In this document: positions 1-8,562 of the stretch, piece after piece
Layout of the letters: the number at the start of each line of letters is the position of its first letter
Numbering within the stretch: position 1 is the stretch's first letter
NCBI GenBank assembly: GCA_964457935.1
Contig: CAYWFC010000014.1
Location: 1 to 21,298 of the forward strand
Length of the DNA stretch: 21,298 bases
Reading direction: 5' to 3'
Source: STF1-107 sp964457935
GTDB lineage: Bacteria; Bacillota; Clostridia; Christensenellales; UBA1242
Made by a program: the position numbers and the translations under genes
Notes under the pieces: generated by a model
Database searches by the model: none
What the model saw: the letters and a program-made list of their open reading frames with translations, nothing else
Told to the model about the DNA's origin: nothing

Positions 1-2
1 AA

Positions 3-80
3 CAATACGAGAAACCTAGCGTAAAGAAGAAGAAAAAACAAGAAGCCGCACGCAAAAGAGCAATGAAGAAGAGATACTAA
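3..80 (+). CDS. rpsU: 30S ribosomal protein S21, C-terminal end only (5' end outside window)
   Basis: The frame starting at base 3 reads to a TAA stop at 78-80 and gives a 25-residue lysine/arginine-rich tail beginning QYEKPSVKKKKKQEAA and ending MKKRY. The EKPSVK-basic-EAARKR pattern is the hallmark C-terminus of S21, a small ribosomal protein of the 30S platform near the anti-Shine-Dalgarno end of 16S rRNA. About 30-35 N-terminal residues lie before the window. A hairpin terminator follows 10 bases after the stop, so S21 ends its transcription unit. The identification rests on this short but very distinctive tail. Confidence 0.85.
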   Translation, partial: QYEKPSVKKKKKQEAARKRAMKKRY

Positions 81-90
81 TATCTAGACA

Positions 91-127
91 GCCATTATCG
101 GTCTTATCATCGGTAATGGCTTTTTTA
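91..127 (+). terminator. Rho-independent terminator of rpsU
   Basis: A 10-bp stem (GCCATTATCG at 91-100 with CGGTAATGGC at 111-120, one G-U pair) closes a 10-nt loop and is followed directly by six T residues. It lies 10 bases downstream of the rpsU stop codon. Confidence 0.9.
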
Positions 128-130
128 TAA

Positions 131-162
131 CAAAAATTCATCAGAATACTGATGAATTTTTG
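131..162 (-). terminator. Perfect 14-bp hairpin between convergent genes, probable terminator of the minus-strand gene
   Basis: Bases 131-144 (CAAAAATTCATCAG) pair perfectly with 149-162 around an AATA loop. The A-run at one end of the stem and the T-run at the other give a U-rich descending arm on either strand, so it could end transcription both ways. It lies 30 bases beyond the stop of the minus-strand gene. There is no T-tract outside the stem on the minus strand, so efficiency in that direction is uncertain. Confidence 0.6.
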
Positions 163-191
163 TCGTCAAGAAGGGAAAATATGCTATGGTT

Positions 192-533
192 CTATGAATT
201 TACAGCCTTACTCATTTGTAGAGATTTTTCTTTGAAATAGCGTTCTTTCATCGCTCTAAATTTGTCGGATAAGTCAAATATGTATTTTTGCTTGGCTTCG
301 CTGGATAGACTATTGTAGTAATCTTTGTCGATGAGTTCCATGATAGGATTGGTTATAACCTCATCGCTCTCTAGTATCTGACATACTTTTTTGTACAGGA
401 CAGCATTTTCGTGACTAAAAGTCTGTATGGTGTATGATTGGCTAAATACACTATTTTTGTTGTAAGATTTTAGTCGCTCTTTTGCTTGCTTCGCCAGTAA
501 ATGAAGAGTGCCTCTATTTTTCGTGTTTTTCAT
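192..533 (-). CDS. Uncharacterised 113-residue protein
   Basis: No family could be named. The start codon at 533-531 is preceded by a good Shine-Dalgarno sequence (AAAGGAG, bases 539-545 read on the minus strand), which supports a real gene. The N-terminal 30 residues are rich in Lys/Arg (KNTKNRG, LLAKQAKERLKSYNK). The C-terminal half looks like a compact charged helical unit (MELIDKDYYNSLSSEAK, then YIFDLSDKFRAMKERYF). There is no signal peptide, membrane segment, Cys pair or nucleotide-binding motif. The overall pattern recalls short unnamed proteins of clostridial genomes, but that is memory rather than a search result. It is the only minus-strand gene in the window, convergent with rpsU and divergent from pcrA. 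A role in nucleic-acid binding would be a guess from the basic N-terminus alone. Confidence 0.75.
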   Translation of the reverse strand: MKNTKNRGTLHLLAKQAKERLKSYNKNSVFSQSYTIQTFSHENAVLYKKVCQILESDEVITNPIMELIDKDYYNSLSSEAKQKYIFDLSDKFRAMKERYFKEKSLQMSKAVNS

Positions 534-557
534 CTTTTCTCCTTTATGTACGCTTTA

Positions 558-586
558 AGTATAATACTTTTTTTGATATGTGTAGA
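558..586 (-). promoter_or_regulatory. Possible promoter of the 113-residue orphan gene
   Basis: On the minus strand, TCTACA (586-581) and TATACT (563-558) are separated by 17 bases. The -10 matches consensus at 5 of 6 positions and the -35 at 4 of 6. Transcription would begin about 15-20 bases before the start codon, leaving just enough room for the visible ribosome binding site. The surrounding sequence is very AT-rich, so chance matches are likely. Confidence 0.35.
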
Positions 587-590
587 GATA

Positions 591-613
591 TTTGGCAGTA
601 ATATATTGCCAGA
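591..613. repeat. Short inverted repeat in the divergent spacer
   Basis: TTTGGCA (591-597) and TGCCAGA (607-613) are inverted copies (one G-U pair if transcribed) separated by nine AT bases. It sits in the T-rich spacer between the divergent orphan gene and pcrA, just upstream of the proposed orphan-gene promoter, where a regulator could bind. No known operator is recognised. The rest of the 227-base spacer holds only the two promoter candidates and T-rich sequence. Confidence 0.35.
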
Positions 614-742
614 ATATTGTTTGTTTTGTTTTATTTTGTTAAATATTGTCAAAACAATCGTATTATTACTTTTTTATACAGTTTTTTCGACAGTAGTTTT
701 GATACAAATATCGGTAGATTGATAGCATTTTTTTTTAGGATT

Positions 743-751
743 TGTTATAAT
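743..751 (+). promoter_or_regulatory. Extended -10 promoter of pcrA
   Basis: TG (743-744), one base, then TATAAT (746-751) is a perfect extended -10 element. The only -35-like hexamer is TTGATA at 719-724, but its 21-base spacing is too long, so the promoter probably works through the extended -10. The expected transcription start (about 757-759) is within a few bases of the pcrA ATG at 761. Confidence 0.6.
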
Positions 752-760
752 ACCTATGTT

Positions 761-2932
761 ATGTTTAATTACAAAGAATATTTGAACGAAGAACAATTTT
801 CCGCCGTTAGCAGTCCTATAGGCCCAGTTTTGGTATCAGCAGGGGCTGGTAGTGGCAAGACTAGATTGCTGACTTATAGGATACATTATTTAGTGGTGGA
901 AAAAGGCATAAATCCACTCAATATTTTGGCTATCACATTTACGAACAAAGCATCCAGAGAGATGCGTGAACGTATCGAAAAAATAGTCCCCGACGGATAT
1001 ATGTGCACAATATGCACCATACATAGTCTTTGCGTAAAAGTACTGCGTCAGTATGCGACTTTTTTGGATGGATATGATACAAATTTCTCTATTTACAGCG
1101 ATAGTGATATAAATAAGATATACAAAAAAATATTTGATAATCTTCGCGTGGATAACGAAATGAAAGATAAAATTCGTTGGCATATATCAAATATTAAGAA
1201 CAATAATTACGATCTGTATGATTACCTAAAAATGGTCGATTATGTGAATTATACCGATCTCATAGAAAAAGCATACAATCAGTACCAATCTGAACTAAAA
1301 AAGAATAACGCAATGGATTTTGATGATTTATTGTTAAACACTCTAATATTACTGAAATCACAGCCAGACGTACTCCATTCGTTGCAAAAAAAATACAAAC
1401 ATATACATATAGATGAATTTCAGGACACCAATATAGTGCAATACGATATGATCAAACTACTAGCGGGAGACCATGCTAGTTTATTCGCGGTAGGAGACGA
1501 AAATCAGTCAATATATGGCTGGCGTGGTGCTAATATCGAGAATATGGCAGATTTTTTGCGAGATTTTCCTAAGGCTCAAGTCAAAAAATTGGAATGCAAT
1601 TATCGCAGTACCAAAAATATATTGAATACAGCCAATAAATTAATCAAAAACAATGACATATTGATCGAAAAGACGCTCTATACTCAGAACGAAAACGGCG
1701 CACCAGTGAAATATTTTTGTGCCTATGATGAGAACGAAGAAGCAGATTTTGTAGCGAGATGTATTTCCAGATTCATAGCAGAAGGTGTGAAACCTAGCGA
1801 AATAGCCATATTAATGCGTGTAAATGCACTCAGTAGACCATTTGAAGAAAAACTTTTGACCTACAATATCGCGCATAAGATATACAATGGCTTCAAGTTT
1901 TATGAACGGCAAGAAATAAAGAACACTCTGGCATATGTGATCGCTATGCTAAATCCTGCAGATAACCAAAATTTGATAAAAATCATCAATTTCCCTAAAA
2001 GAGGGATAGGGGATACTAGCATAAAGCGCTTGATGGAAATATCTGATGCGACCCATACACCTATATATGAGGTCATCCTTAACGCTGATAATTTCGATTT
2101 GCCAAAAGCCCTAAAACAGAAACTCTCAGCTCTAAAAGATTTATTGCTCGGCATATATGCTATCAAAGATGCCGATATATATACTGTAGCAAAAGAGATA
2201 GTAAACAAAGCAGGTATTTTGGCGAACTTCAAACTTAGTGACGAAGATGATTTGGAACGATACCACAACATCAACTCACTGCTACAATCAATGCAAGAAT
2301 TCGTCAAAAATAATACAGATGCTAGCATCAAGGCATATATCGACTCTGTGTCTCTCATATCTCAGATTGACGAAATGGAGAGCGAAAAATCTTTTGTGAA
2401 TATTGCATCTGTCCATGGCGCAAAAGGGCTGGAATTTGATGTAGTATTTGTGGTGGGCGCAGAAGAAGGTATTTTCCCTGTTAGTCGCAAGGATGATACG
2501 AATATACAAGAAGAACGCCGTCTAATGTATGTGGCTATGACCAGAGCAAGGAAGTATCTGGTAGTCACTAGTTGCAAGACTAGATTTCTGTATGGCAAGC
2601 GTGAGGCGTGCCTCAGGAGTAGATTCGTAGATGAAGCAGATTTATACATATCTACACCGAATTATCAGCCGTACCAGTCGCGAAATACACAACAGCATGC
2701 GAAGCCTACTTTCGCCAGCAAACCAGTCTCAGATATTACCAATGCGAAAAAGCTGAGTATAGACGATGCTGTGATTGGCAATATTGTACAACATGTGCGA
2801 TTCGGTAAAGGTAAAATAATCAATGTGGACAATCTCTATGTGGATAAATGTATTGATATAGATTTTGAAGGCTTTGGGGTAAAGCATTTGTCTATCGAAT
2901 ATGCACCACTCGAGCCAGTAAAAGGAGAATAG
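761..2932 (+). CDS. pcrA: ATP-dependent 3'-5' DNA helicase PcrA (UvrD/Rep family)
   Basis: A superfamily 1A helicase of 723 residues, the usual PcrA length. It unwinds DNA during repair and replication restart and strips RecA from DNA. Motifs run in order: Q-motif Gln12, Walker A GAGSGKT (28-34), DEFQDTN (218-224), GDENQSIYGWRGA (from 245), LECNYRST, SVHGAKGLEFDVVFV (about 549) and EERRLMYVAMTRAR (about 584-597). The C-terminus (VQHVRFGKGKI onward) matches the Tudor-like tail that in PcrA contacts RNA polymerase. ATG 761 is chosen because the conserved N-terminus begins there; an in-frame extension back to 617 is hydrophobic and unlike PcrA. No Shine-Dalgarno sequence precedes 761. The gene abuts ligA, whose ATG follows the stop directly. 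RecB-type or Rep alternatives fit less well. Confidence 0.95.
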   Translation: MFNYKEYLNEEQFSAVSSPIGPVLVSAGAGSGKTRLLTYRIHYLVVEKGINPLNILAITFTNKASREMRERIEKIVPDGYMCTICTIHSLCVKVLRQYATFLDGYDTNFSIYSDSDINKIYKKIFDNLRVDNEMKDKIRWHISNIKNNNYDLYDYLKMVDYVNYTDLIEKAYNQYQSELKKNNAMDFDDLLLNTLILLKSQPDVLHSLQKKYKHIHIDEFQDTNIVQYDMIKLLAGDHASLFAVGDENQSIYGWRGANIENMADFLRDFPKAQVKKLECNYRSTKNILNTANKLIKNNDILIEKTLYTQNENGAPVKYFCAYDENEEADFVARCISRFIAEGVKPSEIAILMRVNALSRPFEEKLLTYNIAHKIYNGFKFYERQEIKNTLAYVIAMLNPADNQNLIKIINFPKRGIGDTSIKRLMEISDATHTPIYEVILNADNFDLPKALKQKLSALKDLLLGIYAIKDADIYTVAKEIVNKAGILANFKLSDEDDLERYHNINSLLQSMQEFVKNNTDASIKAYIDSVSLISQIDEMESEKSFVNIASVHGAKGLEFDVVFVVGAEEGIFPVSRKDDTNIQEERRLMYVAMTRARKYLVVTSCKTRFLYGKREACLRSRFVDEADLYISTPNYQPYQSRNTQQHAKPTFASKPVSDITNAKKLSIDDAVIGNIVQHVRFGKGKIINVDNLYVDKCIDIDFEGFGVKHLSIEYAPLEPVKGE

Positions 2933-4888
2933 ATGAACGATTTAGATAGAATGAAAGAATTGGTAGACATCGTAAACTACCACAACTACAATTACTATAC
3001 ATTAGACAATCCTACTATCTCTGATGCGGAATACGACAAATTGTACGATGAATTGATTACATTAGAACAAAAGACTGGTGTCGTACTACCTGAGAGCCCA
3101 TCGCAAAGAGTCGGTGGTGAGATACTGAAAGGATTTGAAAAATATCCACACAAAGTCGCTTTGGATAGTTTGGAAAAATGCACTGATAGAGAATTATTAA
3201 GTAAATGGGTCGATAATATCAAGTCAAAATACCCAGACAGTGATTTTTCGGTGGAATATAAATTCGACGGACTATCTATCGCTGTCGAGTACGACCATGG
3301 CGTGCTCATCAGTGCTGGCACACGCGGTAACGGCGTGATAGGGGAGAATGTCACTGCTCAAGTCAAGACTATTAAAAATATCCCACTCGCTATTGACTAC
3401 AAAGGTCATTTGGTCGTGCGTGGCGAATGTATAATGACTAAATCAAACTTCAATAAATATAACAAAACTGCTACTGAAAAACTAAAAAATCCTAGAAATG
3501 GAGCAGCAGGTGCATTGAGAAACCTAGACCCGAAGGTAACAGCAAGCAGGAACTTATCCGCGATATTTTATTCTGTTTTGGATTGCGATAGAGACTTCGC
3601 TAGCCAAAAAGAAATGGTTGATTTTTTGAAATCAAATGCTTTGCCAGTGGATGACTTTTTCACTATCACAGATGATATAAGATTAATCAATACTTTATTA
3701 GATGAAGTGGACGAGCGCAAAGAAAAAATGGATATTCTCATCGATGGCGTGGTGATAAAACTCAATCAAACAGCACCAAGACAGGAATTAGGCAATACAG
3801 CCAAACACCCTAAGTGGGCTATAGCATATAAGTTTGATGCACAAGAATTGAGCACCACTCTAAAGGATGTGATATGGCAAGTAGGTCGCACTGGCAGACT
3901 GACACCGATTGCATTGCTTGAGCCTATAGAACTGGCTGGCGCTACCGTTCAGCGTGCTACATTAAACAATATTAATGATATTAGAAAGAAAAATATCAGC
4001 ATCAATAGCACTGTGTTCGTTAGACGAAGCAATGAAGTCATACCAGAAGTAGTAGGACTGGCACAACAATCAGATAATGCTATCACCATTGAAGCGCCAA
4101 ACTTTTGCCCATGCTGTCACAGCGCATTAGTCGAAGTGGGTGCACATTTGTTCTGCCAGAATTATAGTGGCTGTATAGACCAAATAACTGATAGACTGAC
4201 TCACTTTGTCTCACGTGATGCGATGAACATTGATGGTATCAGTTCAAAATCAATACAGCAACTATATCAAGTGTATAATTTGTCTTATCCACACCAGATA
4301 TATACTTTGACATATGATATGCTGGCGAGATTGGACGGATACAAAGACAAGAAAATAAATAATACTCTCACCAGCATTGAACGCAGTAAACAAGTCAAAT
4401 ACGCTAATTTCATATATTCATTGGGTATATTGCAGATAGGCAAAAAGACGGCATATATGCTGAGCCAAAATTTCAAAACTTGGCAAGACTTAGTCAACGC
4501 TAGTTTTGATGACCTGATAGCGATAAGAGACATCGGCGAAGGAGTGGCTGGCTCTATCATAGAGTATTTTGCAGACGCGCACAACATTGAGAATATCGAG
4601 AAATTGTTTGAGAAAGGTGTGCAGATTATTTATCCAAGTTCTACACATAATAACACATATTTTTCTGGCAAAAAAATAGTGCTGACTGGCACACTAACAA
4701 ACTACGATCGCAAAACTCTTACTGACTTATTGCAATCTTATGGCGCGAATGTAGTGACTAGTGTATCAAAAAATACTGACTTGGTCATAGTAGGCGTTGA
4801 CGCTGGTAGCAAATACCAAAATGCTGTAGCGTTGGGTATAAAAATCATCAATGAATCCGAATTAATGGAGATTTTACAAAAAATCTAG
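2933..4888 (+). CDS. ligA: NAD-dependent DNA ligase LigA
   Basis: Seals nicks between Okazaki fragments and in repair, using NAD+ to adenylate an active-site lysine. The 651-residue protein has the full domain set: N-terminal NAD-binding Ia domain (YHNYNYYTLDNPTISDAEYD), nucleotidyltransferase core with catalytic Lys110 in KFDG followed by TRGNG, OB fold, a four-Cys zinc finger (C392, C395, C408, C414), helix-hairpin-helix repeats and a C-terminal BRCT domain beginning about YFSGKKIVLTGTLTNYD. The common RGDG motif reads RGNG here, a conservative change. The ATG directly follows the pcrA TAG, and the Shine-Dalgarno sequence AAAGGAG lies inside the end of pcrA, so the pair is co-transcribed. 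pcrA-ligA linkage is widespread in Bacillota. Confidence 0.96.
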   Translation: MNDLDRMKELVDIVNYHNYNYYTLDNPTISDAEYDKLYDELITLEQKTGVVLPESPSQRVGGEILKGFEKYPHKVALDSLEKCTDRELLSKWVDNIKSKYPDSDFSVEYKFDGLSIAVEYDHGVLISAGTRGNGVIGENVTAQVKTIKNIPLAIDYKGHLVVRGECIMTKSNFNKYNKTATEKLKNPRNGAAGALRNLDPKVTASRNLSAIFYSVLDCDRDFASQKEMVDFLKSNALPVDDFFTITDDIRLINTLLDEVDERKEKMDILIDGVVIKLNQTAPRQELGNTAKHPKWAIAYKFDAQELSTTLKDVIWQVGRTGRLTPIALLEPIELAGATVQRATLNNINDIRKKNISINSTVFVRRSNEVIPEVVGLAQQSDNAITIEAPNFCPCCHSALVEVGAHLFCQNYSGCIDQITDRLTHFVSRDAMNIDGISSKSIQQLYQVYNLSYPHQIYTLTYDMLARLDGYKDKKINNTLTSIERSKQVKYANFIYSLGILQIGKKTAYMLSQNFKTWQDLVNASFDDLIAIRDIGEGVAGSIIEYFADAHNIENIEKLFEKGVQIIYPSSTHNNTYFSGKKIVLTGTLTNYDRKTLTDLLQSYGANVVTSVSKNTDLVIVGVDAGSKYQNAVALGIKIINESELMEILQKI

Positions 4889-4917
4889 TTGCAAAAAATG
4901 TTATTTTGTGCTAGATT
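4889..4917 (+). promoter_or_regulatory. Candidate promoter of smc-ftsY
   Basis: TTGCAA (4889-4894) and TAGATT (4912-4917) are 17 bases apart. A TG at 4909-4910 makes an extended -10. The expected start near 4924 gives a leader of about 35 nt ending in AAAAGG, the likely smc ribosome binding site. No terminator separates ligA from smc, so read-through is also possible. Confidence 0.5.
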
Positions 4918-4958
4918 GTACTATAAACTAATGAAAATACTAGATTAAAAGGTTAGTT

Positions 4959-7900
4959 ATGAACATATTCAAACAAATGGAAGTAGTGGGATTTAAGTCA
5001 TTCGCTGATAAAATCAGTGTCACTTTTGACGGAGGAATCACTGCTATAGTAGGACCAAATGGCTGTGGCAAAAGCAATGTGGCTGACTCTATTCGTTGGG
5101 TTTTGGGCGAGCAGAGCGCGAAAGTTTTGCGTGGCAAAAATATGACAGATGTTATCTTTGTGGGTACAGACAAGCGCAAGCCATTGTCTTTTTGCGAAGT
5201 ATCACTTATATTTGATAATTCCAAAAGATGGTTCAATATAGATGTAGATGAATTGGTGTTTACCAGAAAACTCTATCGTTCTGGCGAGAGTGAGTATTGC
5301 ATCAATAGGACCCCTTGTAGAAGAAAAAATATCATAGAATTATTATACGATAGCGGTATAGGTAAGGACGGATATTCTATCATTGGACAGGGTAAAGTAG
5401 ATGAGATATTGAAGTCTAAGCCTGAAGACAGACGTTCCATATTTGAAGAAGCAGCCGGCATAGCTAAGTACAAGGCAAAGAAGGAAGAAACTGAGAATAG
5501 TTTGGAGAGAACGCGTAGCAATATGGCGCTACTCAATGTCAAGTACCACGAAGTACAAAATCAAGTAGAGCCATTGCGCAAGCAGGCAGAAGATGCTAAG
5601 ACATTCTTAACTCTCAGAGATAGACTAAAAGAACTCGAGATCAATACATACTTGTACCAATTCGAGAATACAAACAAGATAAAAACTGAGATAAAGAGCA
5701 AAACATCTGGGCTGAATGAAAATCTCACACAGAAGCAGAGCGACCTCAATATTTTGCAAATAAAATATGACCAAAATATGAGTGAAATAAACAAAATAGA
5801 CACCACGATATCTGAATTGCGTGATGATGTTTTGTATTACACAGTGACATTGGAGAAAAAGCAAGGCGAGACCAACCTGCTGAACGAGCGATTACAGCAC
5901 TTATATGATCGTGAGACTATCATAAAAGACCAATTAAATAAATCCGAAATGGAATATCAGCAGACTGAGATGCTAATCAACGGTTTGAAAAAGAAAGTCA
6001 GCGAAGAGAATGATAATCTCTTGGCACTCAGGAATAAATCAAATGCTATATCTAACAAATATCTCGAGATAGTAGACGATATCACCAAAAAAGAAGTCGA
6101 AGCCGAAGAAAGTCAACGCAAAATCATAGAAAATCTAACAAAATTGACAGATATTAAGGCTAATATGTCATCTCTGGTCGCTAAGCGAGATAGTTTGAAT
6201 GAAAATATCACTGCCAACAAAGAAAAATTGGCAGAAGTGACCCAAAATAAAGCAAATATCGAAAATGAGATTAGTTTGCTGACTACTGACTTATCTAACC
6301 TCGAACAAGAAAAAGCTAATGCAGAAAAAGTAGTAGAAGATATCAAACTACAAATCCAGGCCAACAAAGATGAGACTAGCGAATTGATTGAACGCATATT
6401 TGCTATCAAGTCAGCCATCGCAAATGATACTAGTAGGAGAACAATGCTACAAAATTTGCAAGCAGACTATGAAGGATATCAATATTCGGTCAAGAAATTA
6501 TTGCAAGAAGCGAAACAAAATAAGACTTTGTCTTCAGCCATATTGGGCGTAGTGGGCAATGTATTGACCACTGATGAGAAGTATCAGACTGCTATCGAAG
6601 TAGCGCTCGGCTCTAGCATCCAAAACATAATCACTGCAGACGAGTCAAATGCGAAAATATTGATTAATCATCTCAAAGAAAACAAACTTGGCCGTGCTAC
6701 ATTCTTGCCTCTAAACGCTGTAAAAGTGCGCACATTTAATAACGCAGACAGAGTGTATCTGAGAGAAAAAGGCTGTATAGGTATCGCTACTGAATTGGTA
6801 CAATACCCAGCGCAATTTGAGCGTGCTATATCTAGTCTATTAGGTAATACTGTCATAGTAGATACGTACGACAATGCAGTCAATATCGCTCGACAGAGCA
6901 GATACGCATTCAAGATTGTCACTCTAGATGGCTCTGTGCTAAATCCACAAGGCTCTATTTCTGGCGGTAGCAGGAAAAATGTAGAAGGCTCGTTGCTGTC
7001 AAAAGAACAAGACATAAAGCATTTGGCAGAAAAAATCGAAAAAGACACCCAGACACTGCATACATTGACTGCTAAGCACAATGATTTGGCAGTACAATAT
7101 GAGAAACTCAACGACAATTATAATGCCAAAATCGAGACGGTACAGCAATACAATAATACGTATTATACTCTAAATAACAAATTATACAACGCCAATGAGA
7201 AGTATGATGAGATTTGTTTTGATCTAGATATTTTGCAGAAAAAAATTGATGCTGATTCGGACTTTTATGCCGAATTGCAGGATAAAATCAATAGCGTAGA
7301 CAATATTGAGACAGATTTGTCTGCAACTCAAAAGCAAGTAAACACTTCGTTGAGCAATAGGACTACTGTTTTTGAAGACTTGAAGAAAAAACGTGAAGAA
7401 TTTAACGAACAAGTCAAAGAAATACAGACTCAAATAGCCGTATTGGAAGAGAAAATCAATCTAGATAACGAAAGTATAGAGAATTACACTGACAATCTAA
7501 ATAGCCTGCGCAGACAAATAGAAGACACTCAAATCGAATTAGACAAACAGCAGAGCATCTTAGCGGCAGCACGCGAGATGCAAGAAAATGCTGAAGTGAC
7601 AGCAGAAAACAAAGAACTGCTGGAAAAACTAAATGTCGCAAACGAAAAACTAAAGTCGTTTGATGAATTTAAGTCACATTTGCATGCGGAAATCAAAGAA
7701 ATAGATACTAACAAATTGACATTGCTGGATGAAATATCTAAATTACAAAACAAAATTTTCCAAGAAGAAAGTAAACTCCAAAAAGTAGACAATGACATGT
7801 ACACTATGGAGCAACGCATTCTGGAAGATTATGAATTGACTTATGATGACTGCTTGGCATACAGACTAGAAGATTTTGATTACAAAGCAGGTATATCAGA

Positions 7901-8561
7901 ACTAAATAAAGTCAAAAATCAAATGACGGCTCTAGGTGATGTTAATATGCAAGCCATGGAGCAGTACAAATCTATCAGTGAGCGTTATGAGGAAATGACC
8001 GCTCAAATGCAAGACCTAGACAGAACGGAACAAAATCTACTCACTGTCATAAAAGATTTATCTACCGAAATGCTAGCCAAGTTTAACAGCGAGTTTGAGA
8101 AAATAAATGCTAACTTTGGCGTAGTGTTCAAAGAACTGTTCAATGGTGGTGAAGCACGCTTAGAGTTGCTCGACGCTGATGACCCATTGAACGCCGGCGT
8201 AGACATAGTGGCACAGCCACCTAGCAAAAAATTGCAATCCATCACACTTTTGAGCGGTGGTGAGCAAGCACTGACTGCTATAGCATTGCTGTTTGCTATA
8301 TTGAAGTTGAGACCTACACCATTCGTAGTACTAGACGAGATAGAGGCAGCTCTCGATGACACCAACGTAGAAAGATTTGCTAAATATCTGCGTCGATTCT
8401 CTGAGCGCACGCAGTTTATCATCATCACTCACAAAAAACAGAGTATGGAACTAGCAGACAGCATTTATGGCGTGACTATGGAAGAAAAAGGTGTATCCAA
8501 ACTAGTATCTGTCAAATTGTCTGATGCTATAAAGAATGCTGACACAGAAAAGAAGGATTAA
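4959..8561 (+). CDS. smc: Chromosome condensation ATPase SMC
   Basis: Forms the ATPase arms of the SMC-ScpAB condensin that loads at parS sites and extrudes DNA loops to separate replicated chromosomes. The 1200-residue protein has the ABC head split between its ends: Walker A GPNGCGKS (32-39) at the N-terminus; signature LSGGEQ (1098-1103) and Walker B VVLDEIEAALDD (Asp1126, Glu1127) at the C-terminus. Two long coiled-coil stretches (about 170-510 and 690-1010) flank a hinge with GVVGNVLTTDEKYQTAIEVA and the glycine-rich SISGGS. Length and architecture are standard. The signature reads SGGEQ rather than SGGER, a common variant. ftsY begins two bases after the stop. The usual upstream neighbour rnc (RNase III) is not here; ligA takes its place. 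Confidence 0.97.
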   Translation: MNIFKQMEVVGFKSFADKISVTFDGGITAIVGPNGCGKSNVADSIRWVLGEQSAKVLRGKNMTDVIFVGTDKRKPLSFCEVSLIFDNSKRWFNIDVDELVFTRKLYRSGESEYCINRTPCRRKNIIELLYDSGIGKDGYSIIGQGKVDEILKSKPEDRRSIFEEAAGIAKYKAKKEETENSLERTRSNMALLNVKYHEVQNQVEPLRKQAEDAKTFLTLRDRLKELEINTYLYQFENTNKIKTEIKSKTSGLNENLTQKQSDLNILQIKYDQNMSEINKIDTTISELRDDVLYYTVTLEKKQGETNLLNERLQHLYDRETIIKDQLNKSEMEYQQTEMLINGLKKKVSEENDNLLALRNKSNAISNKYLEIVDDITKKEVEAEESQRKIIENLTKLTDIKANMSSLVAKRDSLNENITANKEKLAEVTQNKANIENEISLLTTDLSNLEQEKANAEKVVEDIKLQIQANKDETSELIERIFAIKSAIANDTSRRTMLQNLQADYEGYQYSVKKLLQEAKQNKTLSSAILGVVGNVLTTDEKYQTAIEVALGSSIQNIITADESNAKILINHLKENKLGRATFLPLNAVKVRTFNNADRVYLREKGCIGIATELVQYPAQFERAISSLLGNTVIVDTYDNAVNIARQSRYAFKIVTLDGSVLNPQGSISGGSRKNVEGSLLSKEQDIKHLAEKIEKDTQTLHTLTAKHNDLAVQYEKLNDNYNAKIETVQQYNNTYYTLNNKLYNANEKYDEICFDLDILQKKIDADSDFYAELQDKINSVDNIETDLSATQKQVNTSLSNRTTVFEDLKKKREEFNEQVKEIQTQIAVLEEKINLDNESIENYTDNLNSLRRQIEDTQIELDKQQSILAAAREMQENAEVTAENKELLEKLNVANEKLKSFDEFKSHLHAEIKEIDTNKLTLLDEISKLQNKIFQEESKLQKVDNDMYTMEQRILEDYELTYDDCLAYRLEDFDYKAGISELNKVKNQMTALGDVNMQAMEQYKSISERYEEMTAQMQDLDRTEQNLLTVIKDLSTEMLAKFNSEFEKINANFGVVFKELFNGGEARLELLDADDPLNAGVDIVAQPPSKKLQSITLLSGGEQALTAIALLFAILKLRPTPFVVLDEIEAALDDTNVERFAKYLRRFSERTQFIIITHKKQSMELADSIYGVTMEEKGVSKLVSVKLSDAIKNADTEKKD

Positions 8562-8562
8562 T

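Noticed and set aside
501..722. 73-codon plus-strand frame coding a hydrophobic, possibly two-helix membrane peptide
   Set aside because: It lacks a Shine-Dalgarno sequence, overlaps the start of the better-supported minus-strand gene, and its hydrophobicity simply reflects T-rich DNA.
617..760. 48-codon N-terminal extension of pcrA
   Set aside because: The extension is hydrophobic, unlike any PcrA N-terminus, and would cross the promoter at 743-751; the conserved sequence begins at ATG 761.
4285..4293. Perfect DnaA box TTATCCACA
   Set aside because: Single copy inside the ligA coding sequence with no second box or AT-rich unwinding region nearby; one chance match in 21 kb is not surprising.
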